Assembly: GCA_041651255.1 (NCBI GenBank)
Contig: JBAZJP010000002.1
Coordinates: forward strand, 207,076 to 271,075
DNA from: Sulfuriferula sp041651255
Lineage (GTDB): Bacteria > Pseudomonadota > Gammaproteobacteria > Burkholderiales > Sulfuriferulaceae
DNA length: 64,000 nucleotides
Direction of reading: 5' to 3'
Part shown: one piece after another, positions 8,628 to 16,645 of the stretch
How positions within the stretch are numbered: the stretch's first letter is position 1
Layout: every line of letters starts with the position of its first letter
The notes under the pieces: generated by a model
Database searches by the model: none
What the model saw: only the letters and a program-made list of their open reading frames with translations
What the model was told of the DNA's origin: nothing
Translations under genes and position numbers: made by a program

Positions 8628-9563
8628 TCATTCATGGTAGTTTGGCAGGCCCTGCATATAACGTTCTGCCATAGGTTTGCTTTCAGTACGGAGAAAGTCT
8701 AAAAATGTGCTGGCAACGATAGAAAGTTGTTTCCCCGTGGGATAGGCGACATACCAGTTACGTTTAATTGGAAAACCTTCTACATCAAGCACAGTTAATT
8801 CGTCTGTATTTCTTTCTAGTGCCAATGTATGAGCGGACAGTACCGCAATGCCAAGCCCTCCGGCAACTGCTTGCTTGATCGCTTCATTACTGCCTAATTC
8901 CATGCGTACGTTGATAGTCAACTTTTGTTTGTTAAAAAATTTCTCAGTGGCTAAGCGCGTTCCCGAGCCTGACTCACGTATCAGGAACGGTTCTTCTGCG
9001 ATGCGTGCTGCGCTGATATTCTTTTGTCCAGCCAGCGGATGGTTGTGTGGCGCAAGTACGACTAAAGGATTTTCCAGAAAAGGCTCTAATTTGATGTCCA
9101 TATGTTCGGGTGGTTGTCCGAGTATGTACAAATCATCTTCATTGTTGCTCAGTCGTTGCAATAAGCGCTCTCGATTAGTGACTTTGAGCGAGATTTCTAT
9201 GCCTGGAAATTGTGCATAAAATGGTCCGAGCAAGCGGGGTACGAAATATTTACTCGTGCTGATCGCCGCAATTCTGAGCTTGCCCGCCTTTACCCCTTTT
9301 ATATCTGAAGTCATCATTTCAAAGCGCGCTATGCCGTCAAATATGTTGTGACATAACTTCAGTAATTCGTGACCAGCGTCGGTCAGAAAAATCCGTTTGC
9401 CGACTTGCTCGAGTAGTGATAGTCCAACAATATCAGTAAGTTGTTTAAGCTGGATAGATACAGTTGGCTGGGTGAGGTGTAGTTCCTCGGCAGCACGTGT
9501 GTAGCTTAAATTACGGGCAACAACTTCAAAAATTTTAAGTTGATGGAGTGTGGCATGGCGCAT
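8628..9563 (-). CDS. cbbR: LysR-type RuBisCO operon regulator CbbR
   Basis: A 311-residue LysR regulator. The N-terminal helix-turn-helix reads FEVVARNLSYTRAAEELHLT then QPTVSIQLKQL, and a periplasmic-binding-like effector domain follows (PFLIRESGSGTR, GSNEAIKQAVAGGLGIAVLS). It is transcribed divergently from cbbL with 169 bp between the start codons, the classical CbbR arrangement. CbbR proteins activate cbb operons in response to metabolites such as RuBP, PEP or NADPH. A matching inverted repeat lies in the shared promoter region. Start ATG at 9563. Confidence 0.93.
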   Translation of the reverse strand: MRHATLHQLKIFEVVARNLSYTRAAEELHLTQPTVSIQLKQLTDIVGLSLLEQVGKRIFLTDAGHELLKLCHNIFDGIARFEMMTSDIKGVKAGKLRIAAISTSKYFVPRLLGPFYAQFPGIEISLKVTNRERLLQRLSNNEDDLYILGQPPEHMDIKLEPFLENPLVVLAPHNHPLAGQKNISAARIAEEPFLIRESGSGTRLATEKFFNKQKLTINVRMELGSNEAIKQAVAGGLGIAVLSAHTLALERNTDELTVLDVEGFPIKRNWYVAYPTGKQLSIVASTFLDFLRTESKPMAERYMQGLPNYHE

Positions 9564-9591
9564 TTTATTGGCTTCCCTAAAATCAGATCAT

Positions 9592-9607
9592 TGATATAAA
9601 TCTATCA
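9592..9607 (+). promoter_or_regulatory. Candidate CbbR operator
   Basis: Inverted repeat TGATA-N6-TATCA in the cbbR-cbbL intergenic region. It contains T-N11-A spacing (9592 to 9604 and 9595 to 9607) as expected of LysR-type sites. Its centre lies about 63 bp upstream of the transcription start predicted from the -10 at 9651, matching the usual LysR recognition position near -65. Confidence 0.6.
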
Positions 9608-9626
9608 TAAGCATACGAAATTACAA

Positions 9627-9656
9627 TTATTATTTATCGTTCAGGCTTGTTATAGT
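9627..9656 (+). promoter_or_regulatory. Candidate cbbL promoter
   Basis: A -10 element TATAGT at 9651-9656 (5 of 6 consensus) with only a weak -35 (TTATTA at 9627-9632, 18-bp spacer), as expected of an activator-dependent promoter. It predicts a start near 9663 and a leader of about 70 nt. The leader opens with a small perfect hairpin (GCTCA/TGAGC, 9665-9676). A second imperfect hairpin, CTTTCTG / CAGGAAAG, follows at about 9682-9699. Confidence 0.45.
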
Positions 9657-9732
9657 TTCAACCAGCTCATCTGAGCCACACGCTTTCTGTAACAGGAAAG
9701 TATATTGTTTCATCCTTGAAAGGAGCTTTTCA

Positions 9733-11154
9733 ATGGCTGTAAAATCGTACAACGCTGGTGTTAAAGAATATCGCCAGACTTACTGGACTCCAGAATACAC
9801 ACCGCTGGATACTGACATTCTTGCTTGCTTCAAAATCACACCACAGGCTGGTGTAGACCGTGAAGAAGTTGCTGCTGCTGTGGCTGCTGAATCATCAACA
9901 GGTACATGGACCACTGTTTGGACCGACTTGTTGACCGATTTGGACTACTACAAAGGTCGCGCATATCGTATAGAAGACGTACCTGGTGACGATACCTGCT
10001 TCTACGCTTTTGTTGCTTACCCTATCGACTTGTTCGAAGAAGGTTCTGTTGTTAACGTATTGACCTCTTTGGTTGGTAACGTTTTCGGTTTCAAAGCTTT
10101 GCGCGCATTGCGTCTGGAAGACATCCGCTTCCCAATCGCTTATGTTAAGACCTGCGGCGGACCTCCTGCTGGTATCCAGGTTGAGCGTGACCGCATGAAC
10201 AAATATGGTCGTCCTTTATTGGGTTGCACCATCAAGCCTAAATTGGGTCTATCTGCTAAAAACTACGGTCGTGCAGTTTACGAGTGCTTGCGTGGTGGTC
10301 TGGATTTCACCAAGGACGATGAAAACGTTAACAGCCAACCATTCATGCGCTGGCGTGATCGTTTCGAATTCGTCCACGAAGCGACTATCAAAGCTGAACG
10401 TGAAACTGGCGAGCGTAAAGGTCACTACCTCAACGTTACTGCGCCTACACCAGAAGAAATGTACAAGCGTGCTGAATTTGCTAAAGAAATCGGCGCACCT
10501 ATCATTATGCATGACTACCTGACTGGCGGTCTGACTGCTAACACAGGTTTGGCTAACTGGTGTCGTGATAATGGTATGCTGTTGCACATCCACCGTGCTA
10601 TGCACGCTGTATTAGACCGCAACCCGCACCACGGTATTCACTTCCGCGTATTGACCAAAGTATTACGTCTGTCTGGTGGTGATCACCTGCACTCAGGTAC
10701 TGTGGTTGGTAAACTGGAAGGCGATCGTGAAGCAACTCTGGGCTGGATCGACACTATGCGTGACGATTTCATCAAAGAAGATCGTAGCCGTGGTCTGTTC
10801 TTCGATCAAGACTGGGGTTCTATGCCTGGTGTGATTCCTGTTGCTTCTGGTGGTATCCACGTTTGGCACATGCCAGCACTGGTTAACATCTTCGGTGATG
10901 ATTCAGTGTTGCAATTTGGTGGCGGTACATTAGGTCACCCATGGGGCAATGCGGCAGGTGCTGCAGCTAACCGTGTAGCGTTGGAAGCTTGTGTGGAAGC
11001 ACGTAACAAGGGTGTTCAGATTGAAAAAGAGGGTAAAGACATCCTGACTAAAGCAGCTGCTCACAGCCCAGAACTGAAAATCGCTATGGAAACATGGAAA
11101 GAAATCAAGTTCGAATTCGATACAGTCGATAAGTTGGACGTAGCTCACAAGTAA
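9733..11154 (+). CDS. cbbL: RuBisCO large subunit, form I
   Basis: The 473-residue catalytic subunit of ribulose-1,5-bisphosphate carboxylase/oxygenase carries out CO2 fixation in the Calvin cycle. Active-site landmarks are all present: TIKPKLGLS (Lys168, Lys170), the carbamylated lysine K194 in DFTKDDEN with Asp196 and Glu197 as Mg ligands, HRAMHA near 287-292, and loop 6 VVGKLEGDR (Lys327). Length and the neighbouring cbbS place it in form I (red/green group resembling proteobacterial form IA). The start at 9733 has the strong site AAAGGAG. Codon use is strongly biased toward GGT, GTT, CGT and CTG, as in very highly expressed genes. Confidence 0.99.
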   Translation: MAVKSYNAGVKEYRQTYWTPEYTPLDTDILACFKITPQAGVDREEVAAAVAAESSTGTWTTVWTDLLTDLDYYKGRAYRIEDVPGDDTCFYAFVAYPIDLFEEGSVVNVLTSLVGNVFGFKALRALRLEDIRFPIAYVKTCGGPPAGIQVERDRMNKYGRPLLGCTIKPKLGLSAKNYGRAVYECLRGGLDFTKDDENVNSQPFMRWRDRFEFVHEATIKAERETGERKGHYLNVTAPTPEEMYKRAEFAKEIGAPIIMHDYLTGGLTANTGLANWCRDNGMLLHIHRAMHAVLDRNPHHGIHFRVLTKVLRLSGGDHLHSGTVVGKLEGDREATLGWIDTMRDDFIKEDRSRGLFFDQDWGSMPGVIPVASGGIHVWHMPALVNIFGDDSVLQFGGGTLGHPWGNAAGAAANRVALEACVEARNKGVQIEKEGKDILTKAAAHSPELKIAMETWKEIKFEFDTVDKLDVAHK

Positions 11155-11165
11155 AACCAATCTGG

Positions 11166-11194
11166 TTTTGTGACGGCAGATTGTCGTCACAAAA
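11166..11194 (+). other. Strong hairpin between cbbL and cbbS
   Basis: Perfect 10-bp stem TTTTGTGACG (11166-11175) and CGTCACAAAA (11185-11194) around a 9-nt loop. It begins 11 bp after the cbbL stop. No run of T follows, so it is more likely an mRNA stability or processing element than a terminator. It could help set the cbbL:cbbS expression ratio. Confidence 0.65.
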
Positions 11195-11226
11195 TTTAAT
11201 GAACTAATTGTTTAAAAGGATAAATC

Positions 11227-11583
11227 ATGTCTGAAGTTATGGATTACAAATCGCGTTTAAGCGATCCTGCTAGCCGTAAGTTTGAAACTTTTTCTTACTT
11301 GCCAGCGATGTCTGAAGACGACATCAAAAAGCAAGTTGAGTATTTGATTTCTAAAGGCTGGAACCCAGCGATTGAACACATTGAGCCACAATACTTGATG
11401 GATTCATACTGGTACATGTGGAAGCTGCCTATGTTCGGCGAAACTGACGCGAACGTAGTGATAGCAGAAGCGTTGGCTTGCCACAAAGCTAACCCTGACA
11501 ACCATGTGCGTTTGATTGGTTATAACAACTTCAATCAATCACAGGGTGCTTCTATGGTTATCTATCGCGGCAAAACAGTTTAA
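11227..11583 (+). CDS. cbbS: RuBisCO small subunit, form I
   Basis: The 118-residue small subunit caps the L8 core to form L8S8. The N-terminal segment with FETFSYLPAMSEDDIKKQ is conserved, as are WNPAIEHIEP, YWYMWKLPMFGE and the C-terminal strand region VRLIGYNNFNQSQGASMVIY. It lies 72 bp downstream of cbbL behind the hairpin, with an AAAGGA ribosome-binding site. Codon bias is as strong as in cbbL. Confidence 0.98.
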   Translation: MSEVMDYKSRLSDPASRKFETFSYLPAMSEDDIKKQVEYLISKGWNPAIEHIEPQYLMDSYWYMWKLPMFGETDANVVIAEALACHKANPDNHVRLIGYNNFNQSQGASMVIYRGKTV

Positions 11584-11624
11584 TTATTTTTAATTAACGT
11601 TTAGCAGCGCGGGTTACCCGTGAT

Positions 11625-11663
11625 AAGCCCTCCGTTGCCCGTAAGTAACGGGGGGCTTTTTTT
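11625..11663 (+). terminator. Intrinsic terminator/attenuator after cbbS
   Basis: A 12-bp stem AAGCCCTCCGTT / AACGGGGGGCTT with one wobble pair, a 10-nt loop, and a run of seven T to 11663. It separates the highly expressed structural genes from cbbQ, which starts 29 bp later. It probably reduces readthrough so the activase is made in smaller amounts. Confidence 0.88.
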
Positions 11664-11691
11664 AACATCGTTCTATGTAGAGGAATAAAAC

Positions 11692-12495
11692 ATGAATGAC
11701 ATCATCAAACAGTATGTAATCGAAAAAGAACCCTATTATCGTCCTGTTGCGGACGAAGTTGAGCTGTATGAAGCCACTTATGCCGTGCGTATGCCGATGA
11801 TGTTAAAAGGCCCGACAGGCTGCGGTAAGACGCGCTTTGTTGAGCACATGGCATGGAAATTAAACAAACCGCTGATTACAGTGGCATGTAACGAAGACAT
11901 GACCGCTTCCGATCTGGTCGGTCGCTTTTTATTGGACGCATCTGGCACCCGTTGGCAAGATGGTCCACTGGCAATCGCCGCCCGTTATGGCGCGATTTGC
12001 TATCTTGATGAAGTGGTTGAAGCACGCCAGGATACCACCGTCGTTATTCACCCGTTAACTGACGCGCGTCGTGTACTGCCGTTGGAAAAGAAAGGCGAGC
12101 TGATACAGGCGCACCCTGATTTCCAGTTGGTGATTTCTTATAACCCAGGCTATCAAAGCCTGATGAAAGATTTGAAACAGTCCACCAAACAGCGTTTTGG
12201 CGCACTGGATTTTAATTATCCAAATCATGAGATTGAAACTGAAATCGTCTCTCATGAAACAGGTGTTACTAATGAAGTGGCCAGCAAATTGGTATCGATT
12301 GCTGAACGTGCACGTAACCTCAAAGGTCATGGTCTGGACGAAGGTATTTCTACCCGTATGTTGATTTACGCAGGGTCATTGATTGCGACTGGCGTAAATC
12401 CACATGCAGCTTGCCGTGTTGCATTAGTGCGTCCGATTACCGATGATCCTGACATGCGTGATGCGCTGGATGCTGCTGTAACCACCTTCTTTTAA
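11692..12495 (+). CDS. cbbQ: RuBisCO activase AAA+ subunit CbbQ (RuBisCO-linked)
   Basis: A 267-residue MoxR-type AAA+ ATPase with Walker A GPTGCGKT at 40-47 and Walker B around AICYLDEVVEAR. The C-terminal helical domain contains GISTRMLIYAGSLIATGVNP. With CbbO it removes inhibitory sugar phosphates from RuBisCO using ATP. Its position right behind cbbLS makes form I RuBisCO its expected substrate. It lies downstream of a terminator-like hairpin, so expression depends on readthrough or an unseen local promoter. It is the paralogue of the gene at 685. Confidence 0.95.
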   Translation: MNDIIKQYVIEKEPYYRPVADEVELYEATYAVRMPMMLKGPTGCGKTRFVEHMAWKLNKPLITVACNEDMTASDLVGRFLLDASGTRWQDGPLAIAARYGAICYLDEVVEARQDTTVVIHPLTDARRVLPLEKKGELIQAHPDFQLVISYNPGYQSLMKDLKQSTKQRFGALDFNYPNHEIETEIVSHETGVTNEVASKLVSIAERARNLKGHGLDEGISTRMLIYAGSLIATGVNPHAACRVALVRPITDDPDMRDALDAAVTTFF

Positions 12496-12571
12496 GGCAG
12501 GCTTTAAGGCGGGTGAGGGCGTGTGCCCTTGCTCGATTATATTGACAGCTTAAATAGGGTTAAAACCAACG

Positions 12572-14899
12572 ATGAGCATTAACCTCGAAGACTATCAAGA
12601 CATATTAGGCGAACTTTCGGAATCCTCGCAAAGCATACTCGACGCGTCGTGGCATGAAGCCACGAAAGTATTTAGTTCGCAAGGCTTGAGCCACTATTTG
12701 CAAGGTGCACGCTCGCTCAAAAACTTGGGACGCGGCTGTGACTTGGTCGCTACATACATACAAGAAGCACCCCGTGTGGCTAAAGAGATAGGCGAAGACA
12801 TTATTCCTGAGCTAGTGCATACAGGCATGATGATGGCTTCCAAAACCAGTGGTGCGGTGATAGAGCGGATTTTTGCCACCGCTGCAACGGCTGCTAATCG
12901 TTTGGGCGATGAGCAAGTATTTCGTAGTTATCTGCAATTGTTGAATGTGCTGATTTCGCAAGCTCCGCGTGGTATGCGGCCGATGTTGGATAACCTTGAG
13001 CCACTGCTAGCGCAGTTAACCCTGGGGGGGTTACGGCGCTGGGCGATGTGGGGTGCGCAGGCGCATCGTACTGACTATCCTGAACAAGTGCGTTATTTTG
13101 GCCTTGAGAGTAAAGAATCGCAGGCCATGTTGCAGAAGGAGCGTAAAGGCACGCTGTTTGTTGATATGCAACGCCGTATTAATATGTATCTGCGCGCATT
13201 ATGGGCGCGGGATTTTTTCATGCGCCCGACTTCAGGCGACTTTGAAAATCGTGAAGGTTACAAACCCTATATCGAAAATTATTTGATGTTCTTGCCTGAC
13301 GCAGTAGATGACTGCGAAGGTGTGGCAGGGATAGAAATTTATCGGGCGACTGCCGCGCATTGCGCTGCGCATCTGGTTTATACGCAAAAACCCATTTCTG
13401 CAGAAAGTCTTAACCCCATGCAAATGGCGGTGATATCAGTGGTGGAAGATGCGCGGGTTGAGCAGTTGGCGATTAATGCTTTTCCAGGGATGCGCCAGTT
13501 GTGGGCTTCGCTGCATTTTGCACAGCCTGCGCAGGCAAAAACTTTTGGCGATTATTTGAACCGTATCGCACGGGCATTGCTGGATCCGAGTTACGAAGAC
13601 ACGCATCCGATTATTATCAAGGCGCGTGAATTATTCGCAGCCGAGCAACATCGTCTGGCAGACAATCAGATGGCATGGGATATAGGCGTGACCTTGGCGC
13701 ATGAATTGTCGCTGTTGCGCATCCCATTCCAGCCACGCACAGATTTATTGAGCTCGCCTTACCGCGATGACAATCGCTATTTCTGGGAGTTTGAAGAGTT
13801 CGATTTTAATCAGGCGCAAGCGGCAGGTTTTGAGAGCATTAAGCAAGTGCGTAAATACGTCAGCGTCATGGAAATGGTCAACGAGATTGACTGTGAGCTG
13901 GCGGGGGATGATGCGCAGGAAATCTGGGTGCTGGGTACCGAACTGCATCCTTATGAAGAAACGGGCAAGAGCTACAACGAAACTGAAGGTAAAGAGCCAG
14001 TTTCTGATCCGTATCATTATTCCGAGTGGGACTACCAGATACAGCTGGAGCGTCCCGCCTGGGCGACAGTGATAGAAAAGCGCGCCAAAACGGGTGATAT
14101 GCAAATTATTGACGATATAGCGGCTCAGCATAAGCGCACCATAGGTCGATTGAAATTCCTGCTCGATGCGATGCAGCCGCAAGGCGTGACGCGTATCCGC
14201 AAGCTTGAAGATGGCGACGAGGTGGATATCAACGCAGCCATTCGTTCGATGATAGACATACGCATGAATCTACAGCCTGATACCCGTATCATGATGCGCT
14301 CGGTGCGTAAGGTGCGTGATATTTCAGTGATGGTGCTGATAGATTTATCAGAATCCACTAATGAAAAGGTAGCGGGGCAAGATTTCAGCGTGCTTGATTT
14401 GACACGGCAAGCAGCAGTGTTACTGGCAGATGCGATTAATAAAGTAGGTGATCCATTTGCGATACATGGTTTCTGCTCCGATGGTCGTCACAACGTTGAG
14501 TATCAGCGCTTCAAGGATTTTGATCAGCCTTACAACGATACGGCGAAGTCCAAGTTGGCAGGGATGACAGGGCAGTTGTCGACCCGTATGGGTGCGGCGA
14601 TACGACATGCCGGGCATTATTTGAAGCAGCAGAAGTCATCGAAGAAACTGCTGCTGGTGATTACTGACGGCGAACCGGCAGACATAGACGTACGCGATCC
14701 ACAGTATTTACGCTTTGATACCAAGAAAGCAGTAGAAGAAGTTGCACGGTCTGGGGTTGTGACTTATTGTATGAGTCTTGATCCGAGGGCGGATCAATAT
14801 GTTTCACGCATTTTCGGTGCACGTAATTTCATGGTAGTAGACCATGTAGAACGTTTGCCCGAAAAATTACCAGCACTTTACGCAGGGCTTACACGATGA
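12572..14899 (+). CDS. cbbO: RuBisCO activase adaptor CbbO (RuBisCO-linked)
   Basis: The 775-residue partner of CbbQ has a long helical N-terminal region and a C-terminal VWA domain. The MIDAS motif DLSES is near residue 590, with STRMGAAIRHAGHYL and ITDGEPADIDV further on. The VWA domain is known to dock the CbbQ hexamer onto RuBisCO. The 76-bp gap after cbbQ contains a small hairpin (AGGGC-GTGT-GCCCT, 12516-12529). The stop codon overlaps the next small gene by ATGA. Confidence 0.94.
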   Translation: MSINLEDYQDILGELSESSQSILDASWHEATKVFSSQGLSHYLQGARSLKNLGRGCDLVATYIQEAPRVAKEIGEDIIPELVHTGMMMASKTSGAVIERIFATAATAANRLGDEQVFRSYLQLLNVLISQAPRGMRPMLDNLEPLLAQLTLGGLRRWAMWGAQAHRTDYPEQVRYFGLESKESQAMLQKERKGTLFVDMQRRINMYLRALWARDFFMRPTSGDFENREGYKPYIENYLMFLPDAVDDCEGVAGIEIYRATAAHCAAHLVYTQKPISAESLNPMQMAVISVVEDARVEQLAINAFPGMRQLWASLHFAQPAQAKTFGDYLNRIARALLDPSYEDTHPIIIKARELFAAEQHRLADNQMAWDIGVTLAHELSLLRIPFQPRTDLLSSPYRDDNRYFWEFEEFDFNQAQAAGFESIKQVRKYVSVMEMVNEIDCELAGDDAQEIWVLGTELHPYEETGKSYNETEGKEPVSDPYHYSEWDYQIQLERPAWATVIEKRAKTGDMQIIDDIAAQHKRTIGRLKFLLDAMQPQGVTRIRKLEDGDEVDINAAIRSMIDIRMNLQPDTRIMMRSVRKVRDISVMVLIDLSESTNEKVAGQDFSVLDLTRQAAVLLADAINKVGDPFAIHGFCSDGRHNVEYQRFKDFDQPYNDTAKSKLAGMTGQLSTRMGAAIRHAGHYLKQQKSSKKLLLVITDGEPADIDVRDPQYLRFDTKKAVEEVARSGVVTYCMSLDPRADQYVSRIFGARNFMVVDHVERLPEKLPALYAGLTR

Positions 14900-15198
14900 C
14901 ACAACAATTCTATGTCGGTATCAACAACGATGATAAAGGTGGTTTAACCCATTTGGGGCGCATGGTGCGCGATGCCTGGGTATTTGGCATTATTCCTGAT
15001 GATGAAACCTGCGAAGGTTGGGATGGCGCGCGTATGCAGGGTTTATATGAAAAAGTATATGCCGCCTGGGAGCCATATGCCCACATTCCCAGCCGCCTGC
15101 CTGACGATTTGCGCGCCAAACATACTGCGCTTTATGAGCAGGCCATCGTCAAGGCCAGGGAGACAGGTTGGGATGCAGAGTTGGGAGAGGACGAGTAA
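14896..15198 (+). CDS. Small acidic protein coupled to CbbO
   Basis: A 100-residue acidic soluble protein rich in tryptophan (DAWVFGIIPDDETCEGWDGAR, AAWEPYAHIPSRLPDDLR, ETGWDAELGEDE). There is no signal or membrane segment. It overlaps cbbO by 4 nt (ATGA), so the two are translationally coupled and it belongs to the cbbLSQO operon. I do not recognise a named family. From position it could assist RuBisCO or the activase, but that is inference. Confidence 0.85.
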   Translation: MTQQFYVGINNDDKGGLTHLGRMVRDAWVFGIIPDDETCEGWDGARMQGLYEKVYAAWEPYAHIPSRLPDDLRAKHTALYEQAIVKARETGWDAELGEDE

Positions 15199-15201
15199 GG
15201 T

Positions 15202-15603
15202 TTAAGGCGCGGGTAGTTTGATAATTTTACCCGCTTCCGTTGGGCGTGCTTTGCTCGCTAACGCCTTGAGAGCATTGGGTAGCTCATGTTGTAGTCGGTT
15301 CATTAATTGAGCTGACTCAGCCTGATAATACACCGCCTGATAAGCAACAGCGTCAGTCAGGCTAGTGCGTTGCTGCGGTTGAAAGTGTTGCCAGGCAATA
15401 TCGACCCAACACTTGCGTACACCGTCCAGAAATATCCATTCTTCGTCGTCCAACACGGCAAGATATTGCATCGCACGTATGGGTACAAAAAGTACATGCT
15501 GATGAGTTTTGTGCAGCAAGGTTAACGCCAGATTGTAAGTTTCAGCAGGGAGCGTTCGCGCTTCCTGTGCATAGATAGCATCTCGGTAACAGGTGATTTC
15601 CAT
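15202..15603 (-). CDS. Hypothetical protein between cbb operon and aldolase
   Basis: A 133-residue soluble protein from the ATG at 15603. The frame can be extended to a GTG at 15642, but that start abuts the aldolase start and has no ribosome-binding site. The protein mixes beta-like (HQHVLFVPIRAMQYLAVLDD) and helical segments and ends in a proline-lysine tail (KIIKLPAP). I do not recognise the family. It converges on the 100-residue gene with only 3 bp between the stops and is divergent from the aldolase, so its promoter must overlap the aldolase control region. Confidence 0.7.
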   Translation of the reverse strand: MEITCYRDAIYAQEARTLPAETYNLALTLLHKTHQHVLFVPIRAMQYLAVLDDEEWIFLDGVRKCWVDIAWQHFQPQQRTSLTDAVAYQAVYYQAESAQLMNRLQHELPNALKALASKARPTEAGKIIKLPAP

Positions 15604-15642
15604 GATTTCATCATCATTAAATACATTAATCGGATAATACAC

Positions 15643-16542
15643 ATGCCGTTAGTAAACACAACAGACATGCTGAACCACGCCTACCGCCATGGTTACGCGG
15701 TATGCGCATTTAATCTGATCAACCTGGAGTTTTTGGATGGCGTGCTATCGGCAGCCGAATCGTGCCGTGCACCCATTATTTTGAGTTTTTCCGAACCCCA
15801 TCAAGCCTATTACAACGTCGATTTGCTGGTGGCTGCGGCCATTGCTGGCGCACAGCGGGCATCCATACCGATAGCGCTTTCATTCGATCACCTAACTTCC
15901 ATCGACAAATCGCAGGCAGCGATAGCATTGGGTTGTAATAGTGTCATGCTGGATGTGTCAGCACTGCCATTGGATGAAAACATACGCGCAACTCGTGAAT
16001 TCGCTAAAGTCGCGCATGATAATGGCGTGACCGTAGAGGGTAAGCTGGGCTATGCACCCACCAGCCTCAACGTAGATGGTAACGTGACCGTCGATGCGGA
16101 AATCATTATGACCTTGCCAGCCGAAGCAAAAGCCTACGTCGAGCGCACAGAAGTTGACAGCCTAGCCATCACCGTAGGCACGCATCAGGGTATCCTGCGC
16201 AGCACACCCAAACTCGATATACAGCGTTTGAGCAAGATTAATGAAGCGGTAGGCATCCCCTTGGTGATACATGGCGGCACAGGGCTGACCGATGATCAGT
16301 TCAGAAAATTAGTAGCCAACGGCGTCGCCAAGGTTACCTACTACACCACATTGGCCGACGTGGCCGTAACCGCCATCCGCAACCAGCTTGCCGCCCATAA
16401 AAACAGCAGTTACCTCACCCTGAATGGCGTTGCACGCGCAGCGATCAGTACGGAGTCAGAGCGTATTTTCAAACTGCTGGGCAGTGGCGGTCGAGCAGCA
16501 GAAGTGCTGACCCAGTGCCGGCCTTGTGCGCTACATAGTTAA
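15643..16542 (+). CDS. Class II fructose-bisphosphate/ketose aldolase
   Basis: A 299-residue class II aldolase of the Fba/GatY/KbaY superfamily. In the Calvin cycle it would form fructose- or sedoheptulose-bisphosphate. The start resembles the family (MPLVNTTDMLNHAYRHGYAV). Visible active-site parts are FDH near residue 84, the zinc-ligand segment TVGTHQG, and IHGGTGLT near 210. The usual VEAELG motif reads VEGKLG, so the second glutamate, a metal-site residue in E. coli FbaA, is lysine. It could be CbbA-like or a divergent paralogue; specificity cannot be told from sequence alone. Confidence 0.85.
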   Translation: MPLVNTTDMLNHAYRHGYAVCAFNLINLEFLDGVLSAAESCRAPIILSFSEPHQAYYNVDLLVAAAIAGAQRASIPIALSFDHLTSIDKSQAAIALGCNSVMLDVSALPLDENIRATREFAKVAHDNGVTVEGKLGYAPTSLNVDGNVTVDAEIIMTLPAEAKAYVERTEVDSLAITVGTHQGILRSTPKLDIQRLSKINEAVGIPLVIHGGTGLTDDQFRKLVANGVAKVTYYTTLADVAVTAIRNQLAAHKNSSYLTLNGVARAAISTESERIFKLLGSGGRAAEVLTQCRPCALHS

Positions 16543-16645
16543 ATTTATGATACTGAAAAGTCAGTGAGCGTCGAGATTTTGTGAATTGAGCTGCGTCGAA
16601 GGGCGTTTGTTCGATGAAGGGTTAGAGGACTCACTCGGTTGTGTG

